A stretch of DNA of 64,000 nucleotides from Acidianus hospitalis (GCA_046533895.1 JAWDOK010000001.1:124001-188000); one strand, 5' to 3'. Positions 9,886 to 19,292 are shown, counted from the first letter of the stretch. A program made the numbers and translations. Notes: a model not told the origin generated them from the letters alone.

Positions 9886-11130
9886 TCACGTTAGCATTGT
9901 ATCATGAAGTTTGCTCCCAGAGTTTATAACTCTGTGGGGGTAAATTCTAGAGTTAACTATTTCAGAGTTTTCTCCTATAGTAACGTCATCTGCTATTACG
10001 CTATTTATTATTTTAACTCCGTCCTTAATTTCTACATGCCTACCTATTATTGAATTCTGTATCTCAACGTTATTTCCTAAATAAACTCTATCCATTATTG
10101 AGCTTTTTACGATTTTTACATTATTCTTAACTATAGTAAAGTTATCTATTACTGAGTTCTCTATATAGATACCATTACCTATCTGGCAATGCCTACCTAT
10201 TAGAGCGTTACCCTCAACTTTTATTTTACCTTTCTTGTATTTTGAAATTATTATATTTCTTCTCCTTATTGAATCTGGAGAAGTCCCTTGGACAAAGATT
10301 CTTTTATCTTCATCTATTCTTTTACCTCCTATTTCACTATCTGGCAATGTTGCTAACAAAGTTTGCATTGCATCTAAATATCTATCTGGAGTGCCGACAT
10401 CAAACCAAATGTCTTCTGTTATGTATCCGTAAACTGGATAACCGTGATTTATCAAGTAAGGTATAATATCTTTTCCGAAATCCATCTTACCCTCTTCTCT
10501 CATTTTTATTACGTCTTCGCTTTCAAAGACTTTTTTAATATCTGGAGAAAGAACATAAATTCCAGTGTTAATTAGATTTGACGGTGCTTCCTCTTTTTTA
10601 GGTTTCTCTACGAATCTTTTTATTCTAAGGTCATTATCAACATCTGCTACTCCAAATTCCTCTACATTATCCCATTTCTTTAATACAATAGTCATCATAG
10701 CTTTTTTCTCTAAATGATAATTGATTAATTTTTTAACATCTAATCTAAAAATATTGTCTCCCTGAATTATTAACGTAATATCATTTATCCTATAGTAATC
10801 CATATTAATCCTTACACTGTCAGCGTTTCCAACGCTATCAACTCTTGGCTGGTATTTGAAGTGTACTCTTGGCTTTATTTTATACCTAGCAGAAAAACCT
10901 ATTCCCTCCTTAAATGTGTCAAATAAAGATCTATAATTTATGTAACCTCTAACTCCAAATATAAATTCTTTTATTCCTTGTTTTGCCAATTCGTAAATGG
11001 AAAATTCTATTAAAGGTCTGTTAAGTAATCTTACTGTAGCCTTTGATGTTTCTATAGTTAAAGGCCTTAATCTTGTTGCCTCTCCACCTATTGGAATAAT
11101 GACTTTAACATCTTCAATCTTCCATTCCAT
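9886..11130 (-). CDS. Sugar-1-phosphate nucleotidyltransferase with left-handed beta-helix
   Basis: About 414 residues. The N-terminal nucleotidyltransferase domain has PIGGEATRLRPLT, a variant of the usual GGxGTRLRPLT loop, plus DNIFRLD and FVEKPKK. The C-terminal third is a hexapeptide-repeat left-handed beta-helix (NALIGRHCQIGNGIYIE onward). It probably forms an NDP-glucose donor for the glycogen synthase encoded divergently. The ATG at 11130 is preferred over one at 11202: the longer form would overlap the divergent GH57 gene, and a TATA-like CTTATATGG lies about 20-28 nt upstream of 11130. Which NTP is used cannot be told. Confidence 0.85.
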   Translation of the reverse strand: MEWKIEDVKVIIPIGGEATRLRPLTIETSKATVRLLNRPLIEFSIYELAKQGIKEFIFGVRGYINYRSLFDTFKEGIGFSARYKIKPRVHFKYQPRVDSVGNADSVRINMDYYRINDITLIIQGDNIFRLDVKKLINYHLEKKAMMTIVLKKWDNVEEFGVADVDNDLRIKRFVEKPKKEEAPSNLINTGIYVLSPDIKKVFESEDVIKMREEGKMDFGKDIIPYLINHGYPVYGYITEDIWFDVGTPDRYLDAMQTLLATLPDSEIGGKRIDEDKRIFVQGTSPDSIRRRNIIISKYKKGKIKVEGNALIGRHCQIGNGIYIENSVIDNFTIVKNNVKIVKSSIMDRVYLGNNVEIQNSIIGRHVEIKDGVKIINSVIADDVTIGENSEIVNSRIYPHRVINSGSKLHDTMLT

Positions 11131-11163
11131 ATAATTTTTATTATGTACACCATATAAGAATTT
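11128..11163. promoter_or_regulatory. Interleaved divergent promoters of the glycogen locus
   Basis: Only 33 nt separate the nucleotidyltransferase start (11130, minus) from the GH57 start (11164, plus). CATATAATTT at 11128-11137 is well placed as the TATA box for the plus gene. CTTATATGG (minus strand, about 11150-11158) is well placed for the minus gene. Each TATA box sits next to the other gene's start, so the two promoters should compete or be controlled together. Confidence 0.5.
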
Positions 11164-12504
11164 ATGGTAGACAAAATAATACTTGGCTTTGAGGTTCACC
11201 AACCTTTTAGGATCAGAAAGGACGCGTTCTGGAATCCTAGGTTTAGAGGTAATGTACTAGAGCGATTCTTCGACATGGAATTAAACAAGGAAATCTTTGA
11301 TCGAGTTAAGAGGAAGTGTTACATTCCCGCTACTAAAATAATCTTAGAAGAAATAGAGAATGCGGAGGACGAAGGTAGAGAAGTAAAATTCTTCTTTTCA
11401 CTTTCTGGTACATTTATAGAACAAGCTGAAAAATGGGGCAAAGACGTATTAGAACTTTTCCAAGTTCTTTCATCTACAAAAAAGGTAGAATTTTTAGGAC
11501 AAACTTATTACCATTCGATTTCTTCCTTATGGGAAGATAAGACTGAGTGGAAAGAGCAAGTTAGAGAGCAGAAAGAGATAATAAAGGAGTATTTTAAACA
11601 AGAGCCTCAAGTTTTCGAGAATACTGAACTCTTAACTAATCCTCAAATATTAGATATGGTACAAGAGATAGGATATAAGGGAATAATAATGGAAGGTAAG
11701 GAGAGTACATTGAATGGTAAAAACCCTAATTTTGTGTATAGAAGAAAAGGACTTACTATCCTTTTTAGAAATTATAGGCTAAGCGACGATATAGCGTTTA
11801 GATTTTCCTCAAGGAATTGGGATCAATATCCTTTAACTGCGGATAAATTTGCAAACTGGGTTAAGGACTCTCCTGGTCAAGTTGTCACAATATTTGTTGA
11901 CTATGAAACTTTTGGAGAACATCATTGGCCAGAATCAGGAATTTTAGATTTTCTCAGATGGTTACCAAGAGAGCTCAATAAGAGGGGAGTAAAGTTTGCT
12001 TTGCCTAGAGAATTAATAAATGAATCATATTATGATATAGACATACAAGGAACTTCCTCTTGGGCTGATATAAATAAGGATGAGAGTAGTTGGTTAGGCA
12101 ATATAATGCAATGGGCTTATGACGAGGCAGTAAGGAGAGCTGAAATGCCATCAAAGGAACTAGGAGGAGATTATTTGAAAGCTTGGAAGTATTTTACTAC
12201 TAGTGATAATTATTATTACTTATTTACAGGTGGAGGAGGTCCTGCAGAAGTTCATAATTACTTTAATGCGTATTCTACTCCCGTTGACGCATTTATAAAT
12301 GAATTTTATGCAATAAACGCTTTTCTCAATGAAGAGCTTCATAAACTTGGCATAAATAATGAACCTTTCTTCTTTATTAAAAACGGTAAAAGAAGTTCTG
12401 TAGCATGGAATAAAAAGGAATTCGAGGAGATAATTAAAAGAGATGGGAGTTTGAAAGATCATTTGAAATATCTAAAGGAGTGGTTAGGAAATGAAAAGGA
12501 TTGA
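11164..12504 (+). CDS. GH57 family alpha-amylase/glucanotransferase
   Basis: A 446-residue GH57 protein. Conserved regions are visible in order: GFEVHQPFRI at the N-terminus, GQTYYHS near residue 117, the presumed nucleophile region FENTELLTNPQ, and the acid region FVDYETFGEHHWPE near 255. GH57 members act as alpha-amylases, amylopullulanases, 4-alpha-glucanotransferases or branching enzymes. The compact length and the HQPFR start fit the alpha-amylase-like subgroup. It overlaps the glycogen synthase start by 14 nt, so a role in glycogen remodelling is likely. No signal peptide is seen, so it is cytosolic. Confidence 0.88.
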   Translation: MVDKIILGFEVHQPFRIRKDAFWNPRFRGNVLERFFDMELNKEIFDRVKRKCYIPATKIILEEIENAEDEGREVKFFFSLSGTFIEQAEKWGKDVLELFQVLSSTKKVEFLGQTYYHSISSLWEDKTEWKEQVREQKEIIKEYFKQEPQVFENTELLTNPQILDMVQEIGYKGIIMEGKESTLNGKNPNFVYRRKGLTILFRNYRLSDDIAFRFSSRNWDQYPLTADKFANWVKDSPGQVVTIFVDYETFGEHHWPESGILDFLRWLPRELNKRGVKFALPRELINESYYDIDIQGTSSWADINKDESSWLGNIMQWAYDEAVRRAEMPSKELGGDYLKAWKYFTTSDNYYYLFTGGGGPAEVHNYFNAYSTPVDAFINEFYAINAFLNEELHKLGINNEPFFFIKNGKRSSVAWNKKEFEEIIKRDGSLKDHLKYLKEWLGNEKD

Positions 12505-14191
12505 GTCTTTATGGATTCCAGATAAAATTGAAAAGATATGGTTACTTACTTTTGAATTATCTAAAATAGCTAGCATGGGTGGTTTAGGCACTGCAGTATA
12601 TAACTTAGGCAAGGAGCTAGCATCACTCGGTAAACAAGTTATTGTCATAATGCCAAGCCATGGAAGGCATATGAATGATTACTATAGGAGCTTACTAAAA
12701 CTTAGGGATTCTGGAATAACAATTTATGGCATTAGAAAAGGAATGAACGGTGCATATTATCCTTACAAGTTGGGATTTGAAATAGGCGAATTGGACGGAA
12801 TGAAAATAATGCTGGTTAAAGGCCTTGATTATGATACTGGAAGAATAATGGATTCTTGGGGAATTTACGATTACGCGATGGAAAAATCTGCACTATTAGC
12901 TAGAGCTATAGAAGGTTTAATTCAGAACATGAGTCTAGATGATGTTCCTTCAATAATACACGTTAATGATTGGCATTCAGTATTAGCTGGGGTAAAGGCA
13001 AAATTAATGTTTGAACAAAGGAGAGTTATCGTACCACTAATGTATACAATACACTTACTAAATAAAGTAGGTGCTCCTTGGCATTACGCATCCCCAGATT
13101 GGGGAGGTCTTGAAGATTATTATCATTATATTTGGATGGTAGCAAAGCATATAGCATACAAAACTAGTGTTTTATGGGATTATTGTGAAGGTAAGATAGA
13201 AAGGTTTGGCGCTTATGAGGCGGATATAATAGCTACAGTTAGTAAAAGTTACTTAAATTACGATGTTTTTCCTTATATAGGGAATTTTATGGAAAATAAG
13301 AGCTGTGTAACTTATAATGGAACCGATTGGAAGCTTGAGGAAGCTTCCGCACTCTCTATAAAGTACTTTGGTACTGCAGATAGGAAAGTTGCAAAGAAAT
13401 CTGCATATAAATTAATTTCCTTGCAAAAGGCAATTCCAGAAGATTATACTACTGGTAACATATTATGGAATAATAGACATAGGGTAGGAATAAAAGATGA
13501 CTGGACTACTGAAGAGCTTCAAGACGGTCCACTAGTTCTCTTCACTGGTAGAATAATTTATCAAAAAGGAATCGACTTACTCCTTAGAGCGTTCAAAGAT
13601 GTAGTTAATGAGATTTGGAACGCTAGATTAATAGTCTTTGGTGTTCCTACTGGAGATTACGGCTTATTACAAGATATAATAGATAGGTCTGCAGAAATTA
13701 GGGACAATGTTCGCTTATTAATTTCTCATGGAATTAATCCAGAAATTTATAAGGTAATGCATTACGTAGCGTCAGTATTTGTAGTTCCTTCTAGATGGGA
13801 ACCTTTTGGTATTAATGCTATCGAGGCAATGGCGGTAGGAACTCCAGTAATAGCTTACTCTGTGGGCGGTCTGACTGAATCAATCCTAGATTTAAGGTGG
13901 AATAAGGACGGAACAGGATTTTTAGTCGAACCAGAGAGTATATCATCCTTAGCTGCTGCAATTAAAACTGCTATTTATTTATCCTTAGCAGATGAAAACG
14001 AGGATAGGAGTTATCTTAACAAGAGCTATATTTACAAGACCGATAATGTCCATATATGGTCTGTAGTTAGAGAAAACGCAGTAAAAAGAGTTGAGGAAAA
14101 TTTTAGGTGGAATAAAGTAGCAAATTCCGTACTTAACTGCTATGAAAAGGGATTAATTATGGCAAAATATAGGGCTTTGGCGTATATGTAA
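12491..14191 (+). CDS. glgA: Glycogen synthase (GT5-like glycosyltransferase)
   Basis: A 566-residue GT-B glycosyltransferase adding glucose from a nucleotide sugar to glycogen. The N-terminal domain shows ASMGGLGTAVYNLGKEL (the GGLG donor loop; the usual K of KxGGL is replaced) and VNDWHSVL. The C-terminal domain has FTGRIIYQKGIDLLL and the donor-site motif PSRWEPFGINAIEAMAVG with GGLTES. It is flanked by the GH57 gene (14-nt overlap) and an unknown gene whose ATG overlaps its TAA stop (TAATG). The central extension of about 60 residues before the second domain is longer than in bacterial GlgA. Confidence 0.9.
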   Translation: MKRIESLWIPDKIEKIWLLTFELSKIASMGGLGTAVYNLGKELASLGKQVIVIMPSHGRHMNDYYRSLLKLRDSGITIYGIRKGMNGAYYPYKLGFEIGELDGMKIMLVKGLDYDTGRIMDSWGIYDYAMEKSALLARAIEGLIQNMSLDDVPSIIHVNDWHSVLAGVKAKLMFEQRRVIVPLMYTIHLLNKVGAPWHYASPDWGGLEDYYHYIWMVAKHIAYKTSVLWDYCEGKIERFGAYEADIIATVSKSYLNYDVFPYIGNFMENKSCVTYNGTDWKLEEASALSIKYFGTADRKVAKKSAYKLISLQKAIPEDYTTGNILWNNRHRVGIKDDWTTEELQDGPLVLFTGRIIYQKGIDLLLRAFKDVVNEIWNARLIVFGVPTGDYGLLQDIIDRSAEIRDNVRLLISHGINPEIYKVMHYVASVFVVPSRWEPFGINAIEAMAVGTPVIAYSVGGLTESILDLRWNKDGTGFLVEPESISSLAAAIKTAIYLSLADENEDRSYLNKSYIYKTDNVHIWSVVRENAVKRVEENFRWNKVANSVLNCYEKGLIMAKYRALAYM

Positions 14192-15009
14192 TGCTAGTCT
14201 GTAGACAAGGATTGAAAGATAATGACGTTACTCTTTATGATTATGGAAGTTATCAAGTTATCGAGAATGGGAAAGTGCGTTATTTTTACTCTGGGGAAAT
14301 AATTTTAAAGGTAAGCGATATTTCTTCTAACGTTTTAGATAAACTAATTTATGCAATTAACAAAGGGATAAGATATTTCTTCTTTGAAGGATATTTATTA
14401 CAGTATATTCCTAGTTTTGGATATGGAAATTATTTTATATTTAAAACGGAAATCAAAGACGAAGAACTAAATAATAAATCTTTACAACTTTTAGAAGGCA
14501 AAGTAAGTGAGGATGTGTACATTGATTATTTAATGAAATACCAAGGAGTTAAAGGGGAAACTATCGGCGTTATAGACGAATTTTATACGCTCACTAATGA
14601 GTTAAGGTTACCTAAATACGAACCCATGGAATTGACTCAATGTAAAGAATTAGAAGTTAAATTTGAAGATAAATATGTAGAGATATTTAATGTTAGATTT
14701 AGAATTTTAGATATTTCATATTTTGATTTTTTATCTAAATATATTTCTGTTTTGAAAATTATTAAAGGAAATTATAAAGGCGAAATAAAGACTAGCTTAG
14801 GGGAAGGAATAATTTATCATAAAATAGGCAAAATTAAAAATCTTACTTTTTCTTTTACTAAAATTTGCGGTAAGTATAGGTTGGACACTCCAGAGAATTG
14901 TATAATAGGTGATGGAATATCTTTTCATACAAAAAATAAGGACGAGATAGATCAATTAATGTATTGTTTGGAAAATTTAAAAACGCTAAGAGATAGCTTA
15001 AACTTATGA
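14191..15009 (+). CDS. Unknown protein translationally coupled to glycogen synthase
   Basis: A 272-residue, beta-rich soluble protein without signal peptide or membrane span. Its ATG overlaps the glycogen synthase stop as TAATG, and its own end overlaps the next gene by 4 nt. Four cysteines are scattered (VCRQG, TQCKE, KICGK, ENCIIG) and aromatic residues are frequent. I recognise no domain. Tight coupling on both sides suggests a role in glycogen metabolism or in whatever the MoaD-like protein modifies. No function should be assigned. Confidence 0.7.
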   Translation: MLVCRQGLKDNDVTLYDYGSYQVIENGKVRYFYSGEIILKVSDISSNVLDKLIYAINKGIRYFFFEGYLLQYIPSFGYGNYFIFKTEIKDEELNNKSLQLLEGKVSEDVYIDYLMKYQGVKGETIGVIDEFYTLTNELRLPKYEPMELTQCKELEVKFEDKYVEIFNVRFRILDISYFDFLSKYISVLKIIKGNYKGEIKTSLGEGIIYHKIGKIKNLTFSFTKICGKYRLDTPENCIIGDGISFHTKNKDEIDQLMYCLENLKTLRDSLNL

Positions 15010-15212
15010 AAGTTGAGGTAAGCTTGGCAAGAGAAAATATTACTAAATCTCTCGAGATTCCAGATTATTATAGAGTAAGAGATTTACTAAAGTATTTAGG
15101 CTATACAATACAAGGTACAGTAGTTCTTAGAAACGGTATACCTATTATAGAAGATGAGAAAATTAAAGACGGAGATAAATTAACTATAGTACTTACTGCA
15201 TCTGGTGGATAA
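15006..15212 (+). CDS. MoaD/ThiS-like ubiquitin-fold protein
   Basis: A 68-residue beta-grasp protein ending in TASGG. The exposed C-terminal Gly-Gly is the hallmark of ThiS, MoaD and archaeal SAMP proteins, which are adenylated by an E1-like enzyme for sulfur transfer or protein conjugation. The core GTVVLRNGIPIIEDEKIKDG matches the family's central turn. It sits between the glycogen-linked unknown gene (4-nt overlap) and a HEAT-like gene, with no E1 or sulfurtransferase beside it. It could serve molybdopterin, thiamine or tRNA thiolation, or be a protein modifier. Confidence 0.8.
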   Translation: MKVEVSLARENITKSLEIPDYYRVRDLLKYLGYTIQGTVVLRNGIPIIEDEKIKDGDKLTIVLTASGG

Positions 15213-15840
15213 ATTGAAACTTAAAGATCTTAAAAGCCCAAAGCAAGAAATTAGACAAAAGGCCTGGGAGGAAGTAATAAATATCATCAAATCTGGATAT
15301 TATTCAAATTTGCTAGAAAATAGAGGATTTTTTAGATCTCTCTTATGGTTTCCTTTACAAGGAGTTAGAGACGATGCCTGGAATCACCTCGAGGTTTATA
15401 AAATGCTTACAATAGAAGGAATTGAAAGAACTTTGGTTGCAAACTCTGATAAAATAAAAATATCTGCATGGGAACACGTTGAAGAATTATTAAAATATGA
15501 GTTGGTACCGAAGGATATAATAATTTCTTCTAGGTACTCTTTTTGGAGACTATTAAGGAGTTACTATCCAACAATTAGGAAAAAAGCCTGGAAACTTTTC
15601 CCTAAATTGGTAGAACTAGGTATTATCCAACCTTCTGATAAAGATAGATATTATGAGTTTTTAAGGCATAAGAAACCTTCAGTCAGGATTTATGCCTGGA
15701 AATATTCATTGGAATTAATAAAACAAGGTTTTATAACTAAAGAAAATATACTAAACCAAATAAAATATTTAGAGGAACTTTCAACTAAAGAAAGTAATAT
15801 TAAGAAAATAGCAGTAAAAATATTGAGTGAATTAAAATGA
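15205..15840 (+). CDS. HEAT-like helical repeat protein
   Basis: Up to 211 residues. A motif of the type (A)W..(V/L)..LI..G recurs about every 34-40 residues: KAWEEVINIIKSG, DAWNHLEVYKML, SAWEHVEELLKY, KAWKLFPKLVELG, YAWKYSLELIKQG. This pattern fits a HEAT/ARM-type alpha solenoid for protein binding. The GTG at 15205 overlaps the Gly-Gly stop of the MoaD-like gene; a TTG at 15214 is an alternative start. It overlaps the next gene by 4 nt. It may be a scaffold or a partner of the small beta-grasp protein, which is inference from gene order. Confidence 0.65.
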   Translation: MDKLKLKDLKSPKQEIRQKAWEEVINIIKSGYYSNLLENRGFFRSLLWFPLQGVRDDAWNHLEVYKMLTIEGIERTLVANSDKIKISAWEHVEELLKYELVPKDIIISSRYSFWRLLRSYYPTIRKKAWKLFPKLVELGIIQPSDKDRYYEFLRHKKPSVRIYAWKYSLELIKQGFITKENILNQIKYLEELSTKESNIKKIAVKILSELK

Positions 15841-16919
15841 AAGTTGCAATAGTAGGTGGTGGAATAGTAGGATTATTTACTGCATATTTTTTAAAGAAAG
15901 AAGATGTAGATATTACACTTTTTGAAAAAGCCGACTTAGGTAGCTATTCTGTTCATGCTGCAGGATTAATAGAGCCTTATAGATTTGATAAAATAAATTC
16001 CACAAGTATGATAATAAAAATGCTAAAATACAGTCTTAGAGGCACTACTTATATAAGGAACGTTAATAAGTTTTGGTTGAAAGAGCTCCTTAAAAATCTA
16101 AATAAGAATCCTCCAGAGGATGCTTGGAAAACTATGAGGGAGATGGCAGAGTTTTCACTAAAGGCATATAAGGAAATGGCAGAAGAAAAGAACGATTTTA
16201 ATTATAGAGATGACGGATTATACGAAGTTTATCTAAGGGAAGAAGATCTGGAAAAAGGACTAGAAGAAGAGAAGAAAAGCCCTTTTAATCCTAAGTTTGA
16301 AAAAGTAGACTTTGAAGGATTTGCAGGTGCAATATTCTTTCCAGGGCTCTCAAGAATTTCTACTGAGAAATTTATAGATAGGATGAAAAATGAACTTAGA
16401 GGAGTAAAAATTGTAAATAAAGAAATTCAAAGCCTGGATGAATTGAAAGATTTTGACGAAATAGTTCTAACCTCGGGCATTTGGACTACTAAATTTATTA
16501 GTAATTTGCCAGTTACAGCGTTCAAAGGCTATGGTTATAGGGTCAAGGGAACACCTAAGTATAATAAGCCCTTAGTTTTGGTAGACGATGGAATAGCCAT
16601 CTCACCTTTTGAGCATTTTATAAAAATAACTGGCGGATTTGACGCAGATAGTTCTTATGATTCCAGTAGGGCACAACTAGTTCTTGATAAGTCTTCTAGA
16701 ATTGTCGATATTTCCTATATTTATGAAATGAACATGGGATTCAGGCCATGCTCTCCTGACGGTTTTCCTATAATCGGGAAAAGAGATAACATTACAGTAG
16801 CAACTGGTGCTTGCAGACTAGGCTGGAGTTATGCCCCCGCAATGGGTAAATATACTACAGATTTAGTCCTAGGTAGATTGAAAGATTTAGGTTACATTTC
16901 ACGTTATGTTAAATTTTAA
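15837..16919 (+). CDS. FAD-dependent oxidoreductase of the DAO family
   Basis: A 360-residue flavoprotein. The N-terminal dinucleotide fold is VAIVGGGIVGLFTAYFL. The C-terminal FAD-contact motif is MGFRPCSPDGFPIIG, followed by ATGACRLGWSYAPA. The family (D-amino-acid oxidase or dehydrogenase, glycine oxidase, glycerol-3-phosphate dehydrogenase) oxidises C-N or C-O bonds. The substrate cannot be read. ThiO-like glycine oxidase is possible because a ThiS/MoaD-like gene is two genes upstream, but thiazole-synthase genes are missing. It is the last gene of the coupled run that starts with the GH57 gene. Confidence 0.8.
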   Translation: MKVAIVGGGIVGLFTAYFLKKEDVDITLFEKADLGSYSVHAAGLIEPYRFDKINSTSMIIKMLKYSLRGTTYIRNVNKFWLKELLKNLNKNPPEDAWKTMREMAEFSLKAYKEMAEEKNDFNYRDDGLYEVYLREEDLEKGLEEEKKSPFNPKFEKVDFEGFAGAIFFPGLSRISTEKFIDRMKNELRGVKIVNKEIQSLDELKDFDEIVLTSGIWTTKFISNLPVTAFKGYGYRVKGTPKYNKPLVLVDDGIAISPFEHFIKITGGFDADSSYDSSRAQLVLDKSSRIVDISYIYEMNMGFRPCSPDGFPIIGKRDNITVATGACRLGWSYAPAMGKYTTDLVLGRLKDLGYISRYVKF

Positions 16920-16979
16920 ATAGACCCACTGTAAATCGAAACTAAAACATATTTAAGCTACGGTTACAATATATACTTA

Positions 16980-17486
16980 ATGGTAACCGATACTTATGAG
17001 CTAATAAAATCCTTGACTGAAGCCAAGGAACGAATAATAGATGGTTATGTTAAGCAAGGTATAGAGTTAATTGAGAAAACAGTCTCATCAAATAATATTT
17101 CCCAAGCAAATTGGGTTATTTGCAATATAATAGATGCTGCAAAATGTGAATATCTAGTTGAAGTTCTTGATTCAATAGGTAAAATCTTTGATATTTCAGT
17201 TTGTGGTAACGTAAAAAGGGTTATTTCTTGTTATGCCAAGGTTGGGAAATATAGTGAATTCGTTGATATAGCAATTAATTCTATAGTGAACAGAGGTAAG
17301 AAAGATCAATTAGACAAAGTGCTAAATGACGTAGGAAATAATGGAGAATTCCTATACAAGTTATCTTTAGCTTATGAAAAACTTCATGACCTTAAGAAGG
17401 CTCAAGAATTAAGGAAGAAAGCTTGCGATAGCGGCATTCCTGAAGCATGCGAAAATATTAACCAAGTATCAACAAGTTATTCATAA
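16980..17486 (+). CDS. Helical-repeat (TPR/SEL1-like) hypothetical protein
   Basis: A 168-residue, almost wholly alpha-helical protein. The C-terminal 50 residues (GEFLYKLSLAYEKLHDLKKA, then KKACDSGIPEACENI) look like a TPR/SEL1 hairpin, and the rest could be degenerate repeats. Five cysteines are present in the first two thirds. A TATA-like CATATTTAAG lies about 25-35 nt before the ATG. The stop TAA is immediately followed by the ATG of pyruvate kinase, so the two are cotranscribed. A regulatory or chaperone role toward pyruvate kinase would be speculation. Confidence 0.6.
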   Translation: MVTDTYELIKSLTEAKERIIDGYVKQGIELIEKTVSSNNISQANWVICNIIDAAKCEYLVEVLDSIGKIFDISVCGNVKRVISCYAKVGKYSEFVDIAINSIVNRGKKDQLDKVLNDVGNNGEFLYKLSLAYEKLHDLKKAQELRKKACDSGIPEACENINQVSTSYS

Positions 17487-18824
17487 ATGCGAAAAACAAA
17501 GATTATTGCCACATTAGGCCCTTCAAGTATAGATAAAGTAAAAGAACTTTCACAATATGTTGATATTTTTAGGATAAACTTTGCACATGGGGATACTAAA
17601 AGTCATAGAGAGTATTTTGAGAAAATAAAGGAATACTCTGATGCTTCAATTTTAGTAGATCTCCCTGGACCTAAAATTAGGGTAGGAGATATAAAAGGGA
17701 AAATTGTTTTAAAACCTGGAGATAAAGTTGTTTTTTCTCCTTATGAAGGAATTCCAGTTGAAGATCCATTATTTTATTCTGGAGTTAAAGAAAATTCTTA
17801 TGTATTAATTGCAGATGGTAGTATAAAAATTAACGTAACAAAAGTAGAAAAAGATAGAGTAGAAGGAGTAGTTATTGAAGGCGGAACTGTAACCTCTAGG
17901 AAGGGAATAAATATCCCAGATATCAAAATTCCGTCTGGAGTTACAGATAATGATTTGCAACTTCTTAAAGAAGCTTTAGATTTAGGAGCAGATTTCATAG
18001 GCTTATCATTCGTCCTTAGTAAAGACGATGTATTGAAAGTGAAGGGCATTTCAAAAGATAGAGCGTGGATAATAGCCAAAATTGAAAAGAAAAATGCTGT
18101 TGAAAACCTAAAGGATATTATTAAAGTAGCAGACGGTGTAATGGTGGCCAGAGGAGATTTAGGAGTAGAAATAGGTTTAGAAAATTTACCATTTACTCAG
18201 AAAAAGATAATAAGACTTTCGAAGCTTTACGGAAAACCAGTAATTCTTGCTACTCAAGTTTTAGAATCGATGGTAAATAATCCTATACCAACTAGAGCAG
18301 AAGTTATTGATATTTCTAATTCGGTATCGGAAGGAGTAGACGCCATAATGCTAAGTGATGAGACTGCAGCAGGTAATTACCCAGTAGAGGCCGTAAAGAC
18401 TCTTCACGATATAATTTTAGCTGTAGAGAAAAGAGTGAAGACAGTAAGACCCCCTCCCCTTACTGGAGATGATGCAATAGCAGTAGCCTCAGTAAATGTA
18501 GCTGAAATTTCTAAGGCAAAGCTTTTAGTGGTACATAGTAGAAGTGGAACTTCTATTATAAGAATATCAAGGCTCAGACCAAAAGTGCCAATAATTGGAC
18601 TATCTCCGAATAAAGAATTAATTAGAAAATTAAAGATATGTTGGGGCGTCTATCCTTTTCTTACTGAAAAATCGCTAATTACATTAAATGACATAATAGC
18701 ATATGCTGAAGAAATTTCCAAAAAATTTGTTAAGTGCAACGAAAATATAGTTATAACTGGTGGAGATCCTACATTAGAGGAAGGTAGGACGGATTTTATA
18801 AAGCTTCATCAAATAGTATGCTAG
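17487..18824 (+). CDS. pyk: Pyruvate kinase
   Basis: A 445-residue enzyme converting phosphoenolpyruvate and ADP to pyruvate and ATP. It shows the N-terminal TKIIATLGPSS, the barrel with the inserted B domain, the active-site Lys region (IAKIEKKNAVENL), VARGDLGVEIGLENLP for metal and substrate binding, and the C-terminal regulatory domain. The length is usual for archaeal forms. It follows the helical-repeat gene without a gap (TAA then ATG). Its closeness to the glycogen locus fits central carbohydrate metabolism. Confidence 0.97.
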   Translation: MRKTKIIATLGPSSIDKVKELSQYVDIFRINFAHGDTKSHREYFEKIKEYSDASILVDLPGPKIRVGDIKGKIVLKPGDKVVFSPYEGIPVEDPLFYSGVKENSYVLIADGSIKINVTKVEKDRVEGVVIEGGTVTSRKGINIPDIKIPSGVTDNDLQLLKEALDLGADFIGLSFVLSKDDVLKVKGISKDRAWIIAKIEKKNAVENLKDIIKVADGVMVARGDLGVEIGLENLPFTQKKIIRLSKLYGKPVILATQVLESMVNNPIPTRAEVIDISNSVSEGVDAIMLSDETAAGNYPVEAVKTLHDIILAVEKRVKTVRPPPLTGDDAIAVASVNVAEISKAKLLVVHSRSGTSIIRISRLRPKVPIIGLSPNKELIRKLKICWGVYPFLTEKSLITLNDIIAYAEEISKKFVKCNENIVITGGDPTLEEGRTDFIKLHQIVC

Positions 18825-18854
18825 TTTTTTAAATATAAGTTGTAAAATATAAAT

Positions 18855-19292
18855 ATGATAAATGCTTTACAAATAAAGAAAGCTAATTTCTCCGACGTTG
18901 AGGGGATTTATAATCTCTACAATTCTCTCTCGCCAGACGACCTTTATATGAGATTCTTCTCTTTCAAGAGACTCAGCGAGCAAGATGTAGTAAATTTGAC
19001 AAAGTCATCAAAAGTTACTTTAATAGCGGTAATTGATAGCGAAATTGTTGGAGAAATTTCACTATATGACGATGGCGAGTTTTCTTTAGTAGTAAAGCCT
19101 GAACACAGAAGAAAAGGTATTGGGACTTTGCTTGTAAAGAGTATTATAGAAGAAGCTAAAAAACTAGGAATGACCAAAGTAAAATTTTACACACTACCCG
19201 ATAACATTCCAATGATAAAAATTGGCAAGAAATTAGGCTTCACTTTGAGGTTTTCTTCGGACGAGGTATTTGGTATACTTAGTTTACAATAA
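18855..19292 (+). CDS. GNAT family N-acetyltransferase
   Basis: A 145-residue single GNAT domain. Acetyl-CoA-binding motif A is VVKPEHRRKGIGTLLVKS, followed by the C-terminal NIPMIKIGKKLGF typical of the family. The early part, LSPDDLYMRFF, resembles the GNAT domain linked to protein acetyltransferases of the Pat/AcsA-regulating type, but here it stands alone. A TATA-like TTTTTAAATATAA lies about 15-28 nt before the ATG. The substrate is unknown. Confidence 0.85.
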   Translation: MINALQIKKANFSDVEGIYNLYNSLSPDDLYMRFFSFKRLSEQDVVNLTKSSKVTLIAVIDSEIVGEISLYDDGEFSLVVKPEHRRKGIGTLLVKSIIEEAKKLGMTKVKFYTLPDNIPMIKIGKKLGFTLRFSSDEVFGILSLQ

